From Haloferula sp. BvORR071 (GTDB taxonomy: Bacteria > Verrucomicrobiota > Verrucomicrobiia > Verrucomicrobiales > Akkermansiaceae), in contig NZ_BATP01000020.1 in NCBI RefSeq assembly GCF_000739615.1, positions 124,001 through 188,000 of the forward strand: DNA of 64,000 nucleotides, given 5' to 3'. Position 1 is the stretch's first letter, and every line of letters starts with the position of its first letter. The notes beneath the pieces were generated by a model. It had not been told where the DNA came from. It ran no database searches and saw only the letters and a list, made by a program, of their open reading frames with translations. This document shows, one piece after another, positions 18,192 through 27,227 of the stretch. The position numbers were made by a program, and so were the translations under genes.

Positions 18192-18977
18192 TTACCGGCT
18201 CACCCCGCGCTTCGATCCCTCCACGAACTCGATCAGGTGCTTCACCTGCTCGTTGTTCGCCGCCTTCTCCGCCTTCAGCGAACCCAGCGCCGTCGCCAGG
18301 TTCCCGTCCTTCTTCAGGAAGAGCTTCTTGTAAGCCGTCTTCAGCGCCTTGATCGACTTCTCATCGAAACCACGCCGCTGCAAGCCGATCAGGTTCAGCC
18401 CACGCGTTGCCCCCGGATGCCCGTCCACGATCATATAGGGCGGGACGTCCTGTACGATCTTCGCACAGCCACCGATGATCGAGTGGCAACCGATCCGGCA
18501 GAACTGGTGGATCGCCGCCAGCCCGGAGACGATCGCATGGTCGCCCACCTCCACGTGACCGGCCAGCGTGCCGTTGTTCGAAAGGATGATGTGATTCCCA
18601 AGCTGGCAATCGTGCGCCACGTGCGAGTAGCACAGGAGCAAATTGTCGTTTCCGATCCGCGTCGGGATCTCCGCCACCGTCCCGCGGTGCACGGTGGTGT
18701 TCTCGCGGAAGACATTCCGGTCCCCGATCTCCAGGTAGGTCGGTTCCCCGATGTACTTCAGGTCCTGGGTCTTCCCGCCGATCGCCGCGAAGGCGAAAAA
18801 CTCGTTCTCCTTCCCGATCTTGCAGGGCCCGTCGATCACCACGTGCGAGTGCAGCACACAGCCCTCACCCAGCTCCACCCCGGCCCCGATCACACAATAG
18901 GGTCCAACGCGCACGTTTGCGCCGAGCTTCGCTTCCGGTGAGATGACCGCGGTCGAGTGGATCACGGGCGGAATCAC
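18192..18977 (-). CDS. lpxA: Acyl-[acyl-carrier-protein]-UDP-N-acetylglucosamine O-acyltransferase
   Basis: LpxA transfers a 3-hydroxyacyl chain to the 3-OH of UDP-GlcNAc, the first step of lipid A synthesis, in the cytoplasm. The 261 residues match the usual length. Hexapeptide repeats of the left-handed beta-helix fill residues about 10-190 (ISPEAKLGANVRVGPYCVIGAG and onward). Landmarks are GGKTQDLKY, CYSHVAHDCQLGNH with the catalytic His after GN, and LAGHVEVGDHAIVSGLAAIHQF. The C-terminal helical domain starts near GLNLIGLQRRGF. The start is a GTG at 18977; a second GTG (VIHSTAV) four codons later is equally possible. Its presence implies an LPS-bearing outer membrane. No other lpx gene is adjacent. 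Confidence 0.95.
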   Translation of the reverse strand: MIPPVIHSTAVISPEAKLGANVRVGPYCVIGAGVELGEGCVLHSHVVIDGPCKIGKENEFFAFAAIGGKTQDLKYIGEPTYLEIGDRNVFRENTTVHRGTVAEIPTRIGNDNLLLCYSHVAHDCQLGNHIILSNNGTLAGHVEVGDHAIVSGLAAIHQFCRIGCHSIIGGCAKIVQDVPPYMIVDGHPGATRGLNLIGLQRRGFDEKSIKALKTAYKKLFLKKDGNLATALGSLKAEKAANNEQVKHLIEFVEGSKRGVSR

Positions 18978-19047
18978 GAAGCACGCGGGCCGGAATGGCG
19001 ATAGTTTTTTGGCTCAGCGCCGGATTTGGCGGCGGGGAAAAGGCAGT

Positions 19048-19161
19048 GGAGGCACCACGAATGAACAGCCAATTTTACGAATCTGGGAGGGCTGGAAAAG
19101 TTCGGAGCCTGGCTTTTCCTGCCTTCATTCGTGGGATCGGCTGTTGATTGGTGGTGCCTCC
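19048..19161. repeat. Imperfect inverted repeat with arms GGAGGCACCACGAATGAA and its complement
   Basis: The left arm GGAGGCACCAC(GAATGAACAGCC) at 19048-19071 pairs in blocks with GGCTGTT, TTCATTCGTG and GTGGTGCCTCC between 19124 and 19161. The order of blocks is partly shuffled, so this is not one clean hairpin. The block GGAGGCACCACGAAT recurs at 46449-46463 in another intergenic region, which marks it as a dispersed repeat. It sits between lpxA and the endonuclease-family gene, both leftward. Confidence 0.5.
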
Positions 19162-19162
19162 G

Positions 19163-20020
19163 TCACTCCCCCACCTTGAAATCCCGGATCACCGCCATGT
19201 GCTGCATCTGAGGAAGGCCGCTGTCCCCGGCCTGCGCCGGTGCCACCTTCTCCAGCGGCTCGAATACCCGGGTGTCAAACACCAGCCCGTCCTCAAACTC
19301 CTGCCCGGCCAGCTTCACCGGCACCTCCATCTTGTCCAGTACCGGACTCGCCAGCACCCAATCGTAGGGCCGGTTCCGCGGCTTGTTCGTGAAGATATTC
19401 CCCATCCCGTCATGCGGAGGCTTCGCTGGCACCACCAGCGCCTTCTCCATCAGCTTGAAGCAGGGCTCCTGCGTCGTCCGCGTGTTGAAATCCCCGCCCA
19501 CAATCAGCAGCGCGTCCTTCGGCAGCTTCCCCGCCAGCGCCTTCATCAGCGCCTCCGCCTGGGTCGCTCGGGAGCTCGCATTCTTCGAGTGCAAGTGCAG
19601 GCTCACCGCCCAGAGGTCCTTGCCGCCCGGCAGCGCGATCCGCGCCCAGAAGAACTCGCGGTTGTCGAGCTGCGGATCATCCCAGATCCCCGATTCCGCG
19701 ATCGGCCAGCGGCTGATCACCCCGTTCGGGATCCCCTTGGTCTCCTCCTTCGCGACATGGAAATCCTGCCCGAAGGTCGCATTCACCCACTGCCGCGTCG
19801 GCATCGTCGTGTTGAATTCCTGGATCAGCACCACATCCGGCTTCAGAGCCTTCAGGATCCGCGCTCCCGCCCCCTCAGGATTGCTGTGGTTGCCATTGTC
19901 CGGCGAGTAGCTCTGCGCGTTGTCGGAGGTCAAATTCGCCGCCACCGCCCGGATCGCCAGCGGCTCCCCACCGGCCAGCCCGGCCAGAATCTGCCACAGG
20001 GGGAACCACAAACATCTCAC
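19163..20020 (-). CDS. Endonuclease/exonuclease/phosphatase-family hydrolase
   Basis: This 285-residue protein belongs to the Mg-dependent DNase I-like fold family. Its landmarks are [12 protein letters not shown] (metal-binding Glu), [22 protein letters not shown] (catalytic Asp and Asn) and [10 protein letters not shown] (the Asp in the SDH-like position). The final His may be in LPQMQHMAV. The start is the GTG at 20020, preceded by a good GGGAGGG ribosome-binding site. The N-terminus is hydrophobic ([14 protein letters not shown]) and may be an export signal or anchor, as in secreted members. The substrate cannot be read from the sequence; it could be nucleic acid, a phospholipid or an inositol phosphate. 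Confidence 0.85.
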   Translation of the reverse strand: MRCLWFPLWQILAGLAGGEPLAIRAVAANLTSDNAQSYSPDNGNHSNPEGAGARILKALKPDVVLIQEFNTTMPTRQWVNATFGQDFHVAKEETKGIPNGVISRWPIAESGIWDDPQLDNREFFWARIALPGGKDLWAVSLHLHSKNASSRATQAEALMKALAGKLPKDALLIVGGDFNTRTTQEPCFKLMEKALVVPAKPPHDGMGNIFTNKPRNRPYDWVLASPVLDKMEVPVKLAGQEFEDGLVFDTRVFEPLEKVAPAQAGDSGLPQMQHMAVIRDFKVGE

Positions 20021-20092
20021 GCCCTCCCTCTAACGCATCCCTGCCGTTCTTGGAACTTGGAACTTTCCCCGTCCCGCTCCACCCTCCACCCC

Positions 20093-20581
20093 ATGAGCAC
20101 CGCGGTGTATGCCGGATCCTTCGATCCGCCGACCAATGGCCACCTCTGGATGATCCAGCGAGGACTCGAAATGTTCGAGCGCCTCATCGTCGCCATCGGC
20201 AGCAATCCCAGCAAGAGCTACACCTTCAGCGTCGAGCAGCGCCTCGAGCTCCTGCGCGCCTCGATTCCCTCCGCCGAGCGCCTCACCATCGCTCATTTCG
20301 ACAACCGCTACCTCGTCCACTACGCCCGCGAGCAGGACGCCAAGTTCATCCTCCGCGGTATCCGCGGCCCGAACGACTACGAGTACGAGCGCGTGATGCG
20401 CCACGTGAATGCCGACCTCGCCCCGGCCATCACCACCATCTTCCTCATGCCCCCGCGAGACATGGCGGAGGTGTCATCCAGCATGGTCATGGGCCTCGTC
20501 GGCCCGGTAGGCTGGGAGGACCAAGTCCGCCGCTACGTCCCCGCCCCCGTCTTCGACGCGCTGGAGCAGCGGGTGAAGTAA
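20093..20581 (+). CDS. coaD: Pantetheine-phosphate adenylyltransferase (coenzyme A synthesis)
   Basis: CoaD joins 4'-phosphopantetheine and ATP to make dephospho-CoA in the cytoplasm. The 162-residue length is typical. The N-terminus [21 protein letters not shown] carries the nucleotidyltransferase TxGH motif, followed by [14 protein letters not shown]. Further landmarks are [14 protein letters not shown] and, near the end, [10 protein letters not shown] in the place of the usual ISSTxVR. I chose the ATG at 20093 because it begins the conserved strand; the same frame stays open far upstream but that part is the shadow of the opposite-strand gene. The altered ISSTxVR motif is unusual but occurs in divergent members. 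Confidence 0.95.
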   Translation: MSTAVYAGSFDPPTNGHLWMIQRGLEMFERLIVAIGSNPSKSYTFSVEQRLELLRASIPSAERLTIAHFDNRYLVHYAREQDAKFILRGIRGPNDYEYERVMRHVNADLAPAITTIFLMPPRDMAEVSSSMVMGLVGPVGWEDQVRRYVPAPVFDALEQRVK

Positions 20582-20614
20582 AGCGGCTACCCCATCACCG
20601 CAAAGCCCTGTGGA

Positions 20615-20711
20615 GGGCGGACACTCTGTCCGCCCATGGGAAAGCCTTGGCCTCACTGGAGACGCCCCGACATCCGCGCCCCCCGTCCACAAGCGGACAA
20701 GAATGTCCGCT
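20615..20711. repeat. Two REP-like palindromes sharing the core GCGGACA/TGTCCGC
   Basis: A perfect 9-base stem GGGCGGACA/TGTCCGCCC with loop CTC lies at 20615-20635. A related 8-base stem AGCGGACA/TGTCCGCT with loop AGAA lies at 20692-20711. They share the core stem and lie in the gap between coaD and cstA. Paired palindromes like this resemble REP elements. Neither is followed by a T-tract. Confidence 0.6.
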
Positions 20712-20839
20712 CTCCCCCGAAAGAGCGCTCCCGCAGCCGCGTTTTCCCATTTCCAGCCACGCCGCTTTCGGGAAAACTCCACCCCGCGACGATTCCGGTC
20801 ACCCAAGGCCCCGCTCGCGACATCTGCCGGTCAGAACCC

Positions 20840-22885
<2,046 letters not shown>

Positions 22886-22956
22886 GCACGACTGCTGAGG
22901 CTTGAGTTCCTGCACCAGTGCAGGGTATTCGATTGTTAGCTCAAGAACCTGACAAT

Positions 22957-23484
22957 ATGGGATGGAACACCAGCATCGCTTGCGGCGGCCCTTGGAATCC
23001 GGATCTCCTCGATTCGCTCGCTCCGGGCTACGAGAAACAAGCCAAGACCACCGATTTCGGAACGGCAACGTCATCCGATTCCACCGGCCGGATTGCCATT
23101 GGCATCCTTCCCAACGGAGTTGTGGTCGCGGCGACTCGCACTGAATACGACGCGCTCACCGACCTCTCCCTCATGCTGTCCGCAAACGGTCGCTCGGGAG
23201 TATTCCATTTGGGCTCCACCGCCTGCTATTACGAGTATCAGCTCCATGCATTTGGCGAGACGCTCGAGCGCAGGTCTACCGGGGGCGACGACGACAATGG
23301 CTTCGATGATGATTCCCTCGATCCCGACGACACCCTGAGCCTGCTCGACGAGGAGGATGGAATCGGCAACGTCGAGCTCGATGAAGATGGCTTGCTCGCC
23401 TTGTTCCTCCGCACCATCGGCCAGCCGGATTGGCGCTGGCAGGATGACTTGAGATTGCACTACTATTCGCCGCTCGAAGTCTAG
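22957..23484 (+). CDS. Hypothetical soluble protein with a very acidic stretch
   Basis: The 175-residue protein starts at the ATG at 22957 (MGWNTSIACGG). It has no signal peptide or membrane helix. Residues about 119-148 are extremely acidic (GGDDDNGFDDD, then DPDDTLSLLDEEDG), which separates an N-terminal domain from a short C-terminal one (FLRTIGQPDWRWQDDLRLHYYSP). No family is recognised. Its GC content looks slightly lower than that of neighbouring genes. The opposite frame is also open here, but the composition of this one is more protein-like. Confidence 0.55.
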   Translation: MGWNTSIACGGPWNPDLLDSLAPGYEKQAKTTDFGTATSSDSTGRIAIGILPNGVVVAATRTEYDALTDLSLMLSANGRSGVFHLGSTACYYEYQLHAFGETLERRSTGGDDDNGFDDDSLDPDDTLSLLDEEDGIGNVELDEDGLLALFLRTIGQPDWRWQDDLRLHYYSPLEV

Positions 23485-23496
23485 CAAGACATCGGC

Positions 23497-23525
23497 GCCG
23501 CCACGCGCCGCCACGCGCCGCGGAC
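23497..23525. repeat. Short GC-rich tandem repeat
   Basis: The motif CGCCGCCACG is repeated, with a third degenerate unit ending CGCCGCGGACG, just after the stop of the acidic hypothetical gene. It could be a site of slippage. No function is evident. Confidence 0.5.
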
Positions 23526-23656
23526 GCCTTATACTGCTCTCCTACTAGAGCCGTTCTGGCTCCCCGGTGAACCATCAGACAACAGATTCGACTTCGCTTG
23601 GCTTCACCCATCTTCCCCCCAGGGTCTGCTCTTCACTTACACCCGCGTGACCTGAC

Positions 23657-24043
23657 ATGGCCGACACTCCTCCGCCCGCCACCATCGACGCCTACATCGC
23701 GGACTTTCCTCCCGAGATCCGCGCGATGTTAGAGCGCATGCGCGCCATCATCAGCAAGGCCTCGCCCAAGGCCAGCGAGACCATCGCTTGGGGCATGCCC
23801 ACCTTCAAGCAAGACGGCAACCTCGTCCACTTCGCCGCCTTCAAGCGGCACATGAGCCTCTTCGCCAGCACCAGCACCGTCACCCATTTCAAGGGCGAGC
23901 TGGCGGACTACGTGACCCACAAGGCCACGATCCAATTTCCCTACGGCAAACCCCTCCCCGCGGCGCTCATTACGAAACTTGTGAAGCACCGCATCGCCGA
24001 GAACGCCGAAAAGCTCGCCGCCAAACGGGCCCGAGGGAAGTAG
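23657..24043 (+). CDS. DUF1801 domain protein
   Basis: This 128-residue cytoplasmic protein has the DUF1801 fold. Its landmarks are IDAYIADFPPEIRAMLERMRAII near the start, SETIAWGMPTFKQDGNLVHFAAFKRHMSLF (read as ETIAWGMPTFK then HFAAFKRHMSLF) and IQFPYGKPLPAALITKLVKHR. Members such as B. subtilis YdhG are annotated as iron chaperones, but the role is not general. A short CTACCC/GGGTAG hairpin follows the stop (24049-24064). No functional partner is adjacent. Confidence 0.85.
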   Translation: MADTPPPATIDAYIADFPPEIRAMLERMRAIISKASPKASETIAWGMPTFKQDGNLVHFAAFKRHMSLFASTSTVTHFKGELADYVTHKATIQFPYGKPLPAALITKLVKHRIAENAEKLAAKRARGK

Positions 24044-24106
24044 CACCCGGCTACCCCTCCGGGTAGTCGACATCCCACTCCCACTTCCTCCACCATCCCC
24101 AAACCC

Positions 24107-24781
24107 ATGAAACCCCTTCTTCTCCTCACCGCTCTCCTTCTCCCCATCACTCTGGTCCACGCGGAAGATCCGGCCCCCTATCCCAACTGCGCCAAGATCT
24201 TCAATGGCCAGAACTTCGATGGCTGGATCGCCGATTCCTCCACCTGGACCATCGTCGAAGGCGGCATCATGCGCGGCAGCGCCGGCACCTCGCGCCTCGC
24301 CTACACGAAGGCCGACTACGGCAGCTTCCGCCTTATCTTCAGCTCACGCATGAATCCCGTGAACAAGGACCACCTCGGGGTGCTCTTCTGGGGCGACCGC
24401 CCCACGGATCCCGCCAAGCCCAAGATCGACAATGCCGGCTGGCTCCAGTTCATGCCACCCTTCGGCGGCATGTGGGATTACCACCCGCCTCAGCACAAGG
24501 ACCTCCCCCACCAGACTCTGGTCGCAGGTCCGCGCAGCTCCGATGAGTGGCACCTCACCGAGATGCTCCTCAATCTCGACAAAGGCACCCTCCGCGCCGC
24601 CGTCGATGGAGTGGAGATCGTCCGCTACACTCACCCGACCCCCGCAGAGCGCACGAATCCCGAAAAGCGCATCATTCCCGGCCCTGTCGGCATGTTCCGC
24701 CACGGCGGCGGCACATCCGAATACAAGGAGATCTACCTTGAGGCCGATCCCAAGGAGGACAAGCTCATCACGGTGAAGTGA
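24107..24781 (+). CDS. Secreted DUF1080 (3-keto-disaccharide hydrolase-like) protein
   Basis: The 224-residue protein has a signal peptide (MKPLLLLTALLLPITLVHA). The mature part is a concanavalin-like jelly roll of the DUF1080 family: IFNGQNFDGWIADSSTWTIVEGGIM near the start, then YGSFRLIFSSRM, GVLFWGDRP, and a closing GPVGMFRHGGGTSEYKEIYLE (read as GPVGMFRHGGG then EYKEIYLE). Many members are 3-keto-glucoside hydrolases that act after an oxidoreductase has made the 3-keto sugar. That would fit the sugar-oxidising enzymes elsewhere in the window, but no partner oxidoreductase is adjacent. Confidence 0.88.
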   Translation: MKPLLLLTALLLPITLVHAEDPAPYPNCAKIFNGQNFDGWIADSSTWTIVEGGIMRGSAGTSRLAYTKADYGSFRLIFSSRMNPVNKDHLGVLFWGDRPTDPAKPKIDNAGWLQFMPPFGGMWDYHPPQHKDLPHQTLVAGPRSSDEWHLTEMLLNLDKGTLRAAVDGVEIVRYTHPTPAERTNPEKRIIPGPVGMFRHGGGTSEYKEIYLEADPKEDKLITVK

Positions 24782-24895
24782 GGAGGAAAGGATCCTCATC
24801 ACAGGGCCATGGCATGACCCGGATCCCAATATCCCACGATCTTCAGCTCTGATTTTTGCTGCCTCCCGCCCCGCGTCTGCTTCAAGCTCCCGGCG

Positions 24896-25306
24896 ATGAT
24901 TCCCACCCGAATCCCGGTCGCCATCGCCTGCTGTCTCCTGGCCGTCGCCGCCAGCTCCTGCCGCGCGCCCATCGAAGAACAGGACGCCATCCGCAAGCTC
25001 GCCGCCGACACCCGCCCGCTCACCGCCGCCGAGGTCAGCTCCATGCCCCAGGAAGTGAGTCTCGGCGAGCTCGAACAAAAATTCGGCCGCGGCGAGCCGC
25101 AGTCCGGCAACCGCCTCGCCTACCGCTCCAGCGACAAAGACAAATTCTTCTGGGTCTATCCCTACAATCCGCCGACCGGCAGCGGCCCAATGGTCCATCA
25201 CATCGTCCTCGCCGACCGACTGGAAGAGAAAGGCAAGATCGTCTGGCCGGAGAAATACCGGAAAACTCCCCCGGCCACCGCAGCCTACATGGTCAGCCAG
25301 ATGTAG
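24896..25306 (+). CDS. Small lipoprotein, first of a tandem pair
   Basis: The 136-residue protein starts MIPTRIPVAIACCLLAVAASSC, a lipoprotein signal with the lipid-anchored Cys at 22. The mature domain contains SLGELEQKFGRGEPQSG, FFWVYPYNPP and GPMVHHIVLADR, all matched in the next gene. It is not a known family to me. The layout (N-terminal helix, then strands) recalls SmpA/BamE-like lipoproteins, but the similarity is weak. The neighbouring copy suggests tandem duplication. Confidence 0.7.
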   Translation: MIPTRIPVAIACCLLAVAASSCRAPIEEQDAIRKLAADTRPLTAAEVSSMPQEVSLGELEQKFGRGEPQSGNRLAYRSSDKDKFFWVYPYNPPTGSGPMVHHIVLADRLEEKGKIVWPEKYRKTPPATAAYMVSQM

Positions 25307-25375
25307 TCCTGCGGATTGACCGATCGGGAAGAATTTTGCTGCCCGCCGCCCACCGTCCACTCATCGTCGGCGACA

Positions 25376-25777
25376 ATGAAGGCCATTTTCAGCTTCGCCC
25401 CACTCGCCGCCTGCCTGCTCTCCCTTTCGGGTTGCGCAGCTCCTCATCTAGTCGGCAACCGCAATGCCGTGCGCGACGAACAGCTCATGACCCTGCCAAG
25501 CGCCGCCAGCCTCGCCGAAGTGCAGAAGGCTTTTAGCCCCGCCGAACCCCTCCCCGGCCCCCGCATCTCCTATCAGGCTCAGGCCGCTGAGCATCCCGGC
25601 GAATACTACTGGATCTACACCTACCACCCGAAGGATGGAGGCACCGAGCCGATGGTCCATCACATCGTCCTCGCCGACCGCACCGGAGAAGGCGGCAAGG
25701 TCATGTGGCCCGCCAAGTGGCTCGACATGTCCCCCGCCTCCGCCGCCTACGTTCTGCGAAAGACGGAGGGCCAATAA
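25376..25777 (+). CDS. Small lipoprotein, second of a tandem pair
   Basis: The 133-residue protein uses the ATG at 25376, because MKAIFSFAPLAACLLSLSGC is a classic lipoprotein signal (LSGC). An upstream in-frame ATG at 25316 adds residues with no signal character. The mature part parallels the previous gene: SLAEVQKAFSPAEPLPG, YYWIYTYHPKDGG and EPMVHHIVLADR. The DNA encoding the last block is almost identical in the two genes over about 30 bases, more alike than the rest. The role is unknown. Confidence 0.7.
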   Translation: MKAIFSFAPLAACLLSLSGCAAPHLVGNRNAVRDEQLMTLPSAASLAEVQKAFSPAEPLPGPRISYQAQAAEHPGEYYWIYTYHPKDGGTEPMVHHIVLADRTGEGGKVMWPAKWLDMSPASAAYVLRKTEGQ

Positions 25778-25855
25778 GGCGGGCAGGGACCTTTCTCTGA
25801 AAGCTCAGGCCGGGCAACTCCACAGCCCTTGCTAGACTGCATCGATCCCGCCTCC

Positions 25856-26404
25856 ATGACTGCACCCAAGTCCACCTGCAGCACCTGCGGCGCCGAGATT
25901 CTCCAAATCACCGCCGAACACACCGGGGGCCTCTGTATGCCCTGCAAGAAGCAGGAAAACGAAGAGCGCCGCGCTCCCCCGCCACCCCTCCAGGTCTCCT
26001 GCGTTGTCGAATCGCTCCATGGCTCGACGCCCCGCTTCTTCGCCACGCCCGAGGATCTCATAGGCGCATTGGAGAAAGTGGGCTCCATCGGCGGAGACGA
26101 TCACCCCAATCGCTACGAGGTCGAAGCCCAGCTCGCCTTGCTTCGGCACGTCATCCGTGTCCGGAACAGAAACTTCTGCCTCAACAACGACCACTGGAAC
26201 CGCACCGGCTGGGCCCTGCTAACGCTCTTCGAACAAGGACAAGCCGACTTCCAAGCCGAGGCTATCGGTCCGCGGTATCGCTTCGCCGACCTCACCAAGG
26301 AGAATTGGACCCGCGGCACGGAGCCCTTGGCTCAACAAGGCGGCTTCAGCTACCGCACCGCCGATGGCATGCTTGTATTCTCCATCAGCACCTGGCGCTC
26401 CTGA
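25856..26404 (+). CDS. Hypothetical protein with an N-terminal zinc ribbon
   Basis: The 182-residue protein starts at the ATG at 25856; an in-frame ATG at 25829 adds nine residues and cannot be excluded. Residues 6-30 form a four-cysteine ribbon (CSTCGAE ... LCMPCKK) that likely binds zinc. The rest is a soluble alpha/beta domain with LIGALEKVGSIGGDD, HVIRVRNRNFCLNND and FADLTKENWTRG. No known family is recognised beyond the ribbon. No membrane segment is seen. Confidence 0.65.
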   Translation: MTAPKSTCSTCGAEILQITAEHTGGLCMPCKKQENEERRAPPPPLQVSCVVESLHGSTPRFFATPEDLIGALEKVGSIGGDDHPNRYEVEAQLALLRHVIRVRNRNFCLNNDHWNRTGWALLTLFEQGQADFQAEAIGPRYRFADLTKENWTRGTEPLAQQGGFSYRTADGMLVFSISTWRS

Positions 26405-26473
26405 GCCATCCCGCCCCCCACACACTCCATTCCTCATTCGAAAATTCTGCATTCGGCATTACCCTCCACCACC

Positions 26474-27049
26474 ATGACCAAGCTCCTCATTCTCCCCGGC
26501 AGCGCCCGCCGCGAATCCTTCAATCGCAAACTCGCCGGCATCGCCGCTGCCATCGCCACCGAGGCCGGTGCCGCCGTTGACCTCGTCGATCCCGCCGACT
26601 TCCGCCTGCCCCTCTACGATGCCGAGCTTGAAGAAGCCGAAGGCCTGCCCGCCAATGCCAAGGCTCTCAAGCAGAAGTTTCTCGCCGCCCAGGCCATCCT
26701 CTTCGTCTCGCCGGAGTACAACTCCTCCATCACCCCGCTTATGAAAAACATCATCGACTGGGTCAGCCGCACCGAGACCGATGACGAGCCCGACCTCGCC
26801 GCCTACAAGGGCAAGGTCGCCGGCCTCCTCTCCGCCTCTCCCGGTGGCTTCGGCGGCATGCGCGGCCTCGTCCATCTGCGCTCCATCCTCGGCAACATCG
26901 GCGTCCTCGTCACCCCCGCCCAATTCGCGCTCTCCAGCGCCTACGACAAATTCGACGACGCCGGCCAACTCAAGAACCCCAAGGATCTTGAGAGTGTTCG
27001 CAGGGTCGTCACCACTCTCCTCGCCACCACCGCAAAGCTCAGCGCCTAA
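26474..27049 (+). CDS. NAD(P)H-dependent FMN reductase
   Basis: This 191-residue flavodoxin-fold enzyme should transfer electrons from NAD(P)H to FMN-bound acceptors such as quinones or metals in the cytoplasm. Landmarks are LILPGSARRESFNRKLA (phosphate-binding loop for FMN), the central FVSPEYNSSITPLMKNIIDW, and LLSASPGGFGGMRG, as in the ChrR/ArsH-like and azoreductase-related families. The length is typical. The gene stands alone between the zinc-ribbon protein and the oxoprolinase. The acceptor is unknown. Confidence 0.93.
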   Translation: MTKLLILPGSARRESFNRKLAGIAAAIATEAGAAVDLVDPADFRLPLYDAELEEAEGLPANAKALKQKFLAAQAILFVSPEYNSSITPLMKNIIDWVSRTETDDEPDLAAYKGKVAGLLSASPGGFGGMRGLVHLRSILGNIGVLVTPAQFALSSAYDKFDDAGQLKNPKDLESVRRVVTTLLATTAKLSA

Positions 27050-27061
27050 CAGGTGCTTCTG

Positions 27062-27215
27062 GTTTCAACCGCGAAATCACGCAAAAGGGAGCGAAATTTA
27101 AAAGACAGGAACTCACAGTGGAGAGCCCCAAACCCGCACTCCAATTCTGTGTATTCCGCGGTTTGATCTCCGGCTGTTCAAATTTCGCGGCTTTCGCGCC
27201 CCTTCGCGGTTAAAC
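27062..27215. repeat. Inverted pair of a dispersed GCGAAA-rich repeat
   Basis: The left unit at 27062-27112 has the pattern AACCGCGAAA-n-CGCAAAA-n-GCGAAATTT followed by AAAAGACAGGAA. The right unit at 27177-27215 is its reverse complement in outline (AAATTTCGCGG ... CCTTCGCGGTT). A same-sense copy of the left unit lies at 46305-46352, and a degenerate one at about 49454-49496. This family lies only between genes in the window. The pair here separates the FMN reductase and oxoprolinase genes. Confidence 0.6.
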
Positions 27216-27227
27216 TCTCCTGACCCC

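Noticed and set aside
19148-20092. In-frame extension of coaD far upstream
   Set aside because: The extension is antisense to the endonuclease-family gene and lacks any CoaD-like sequence; CoaD begins at the [14 protein letters not shown] strand.
23485-23656. Short GC-rich tandem units as a CRISPR-like array
   Set aside because: The units are about 10 bases and contiguous, with no spacers and no cas genes nearby.
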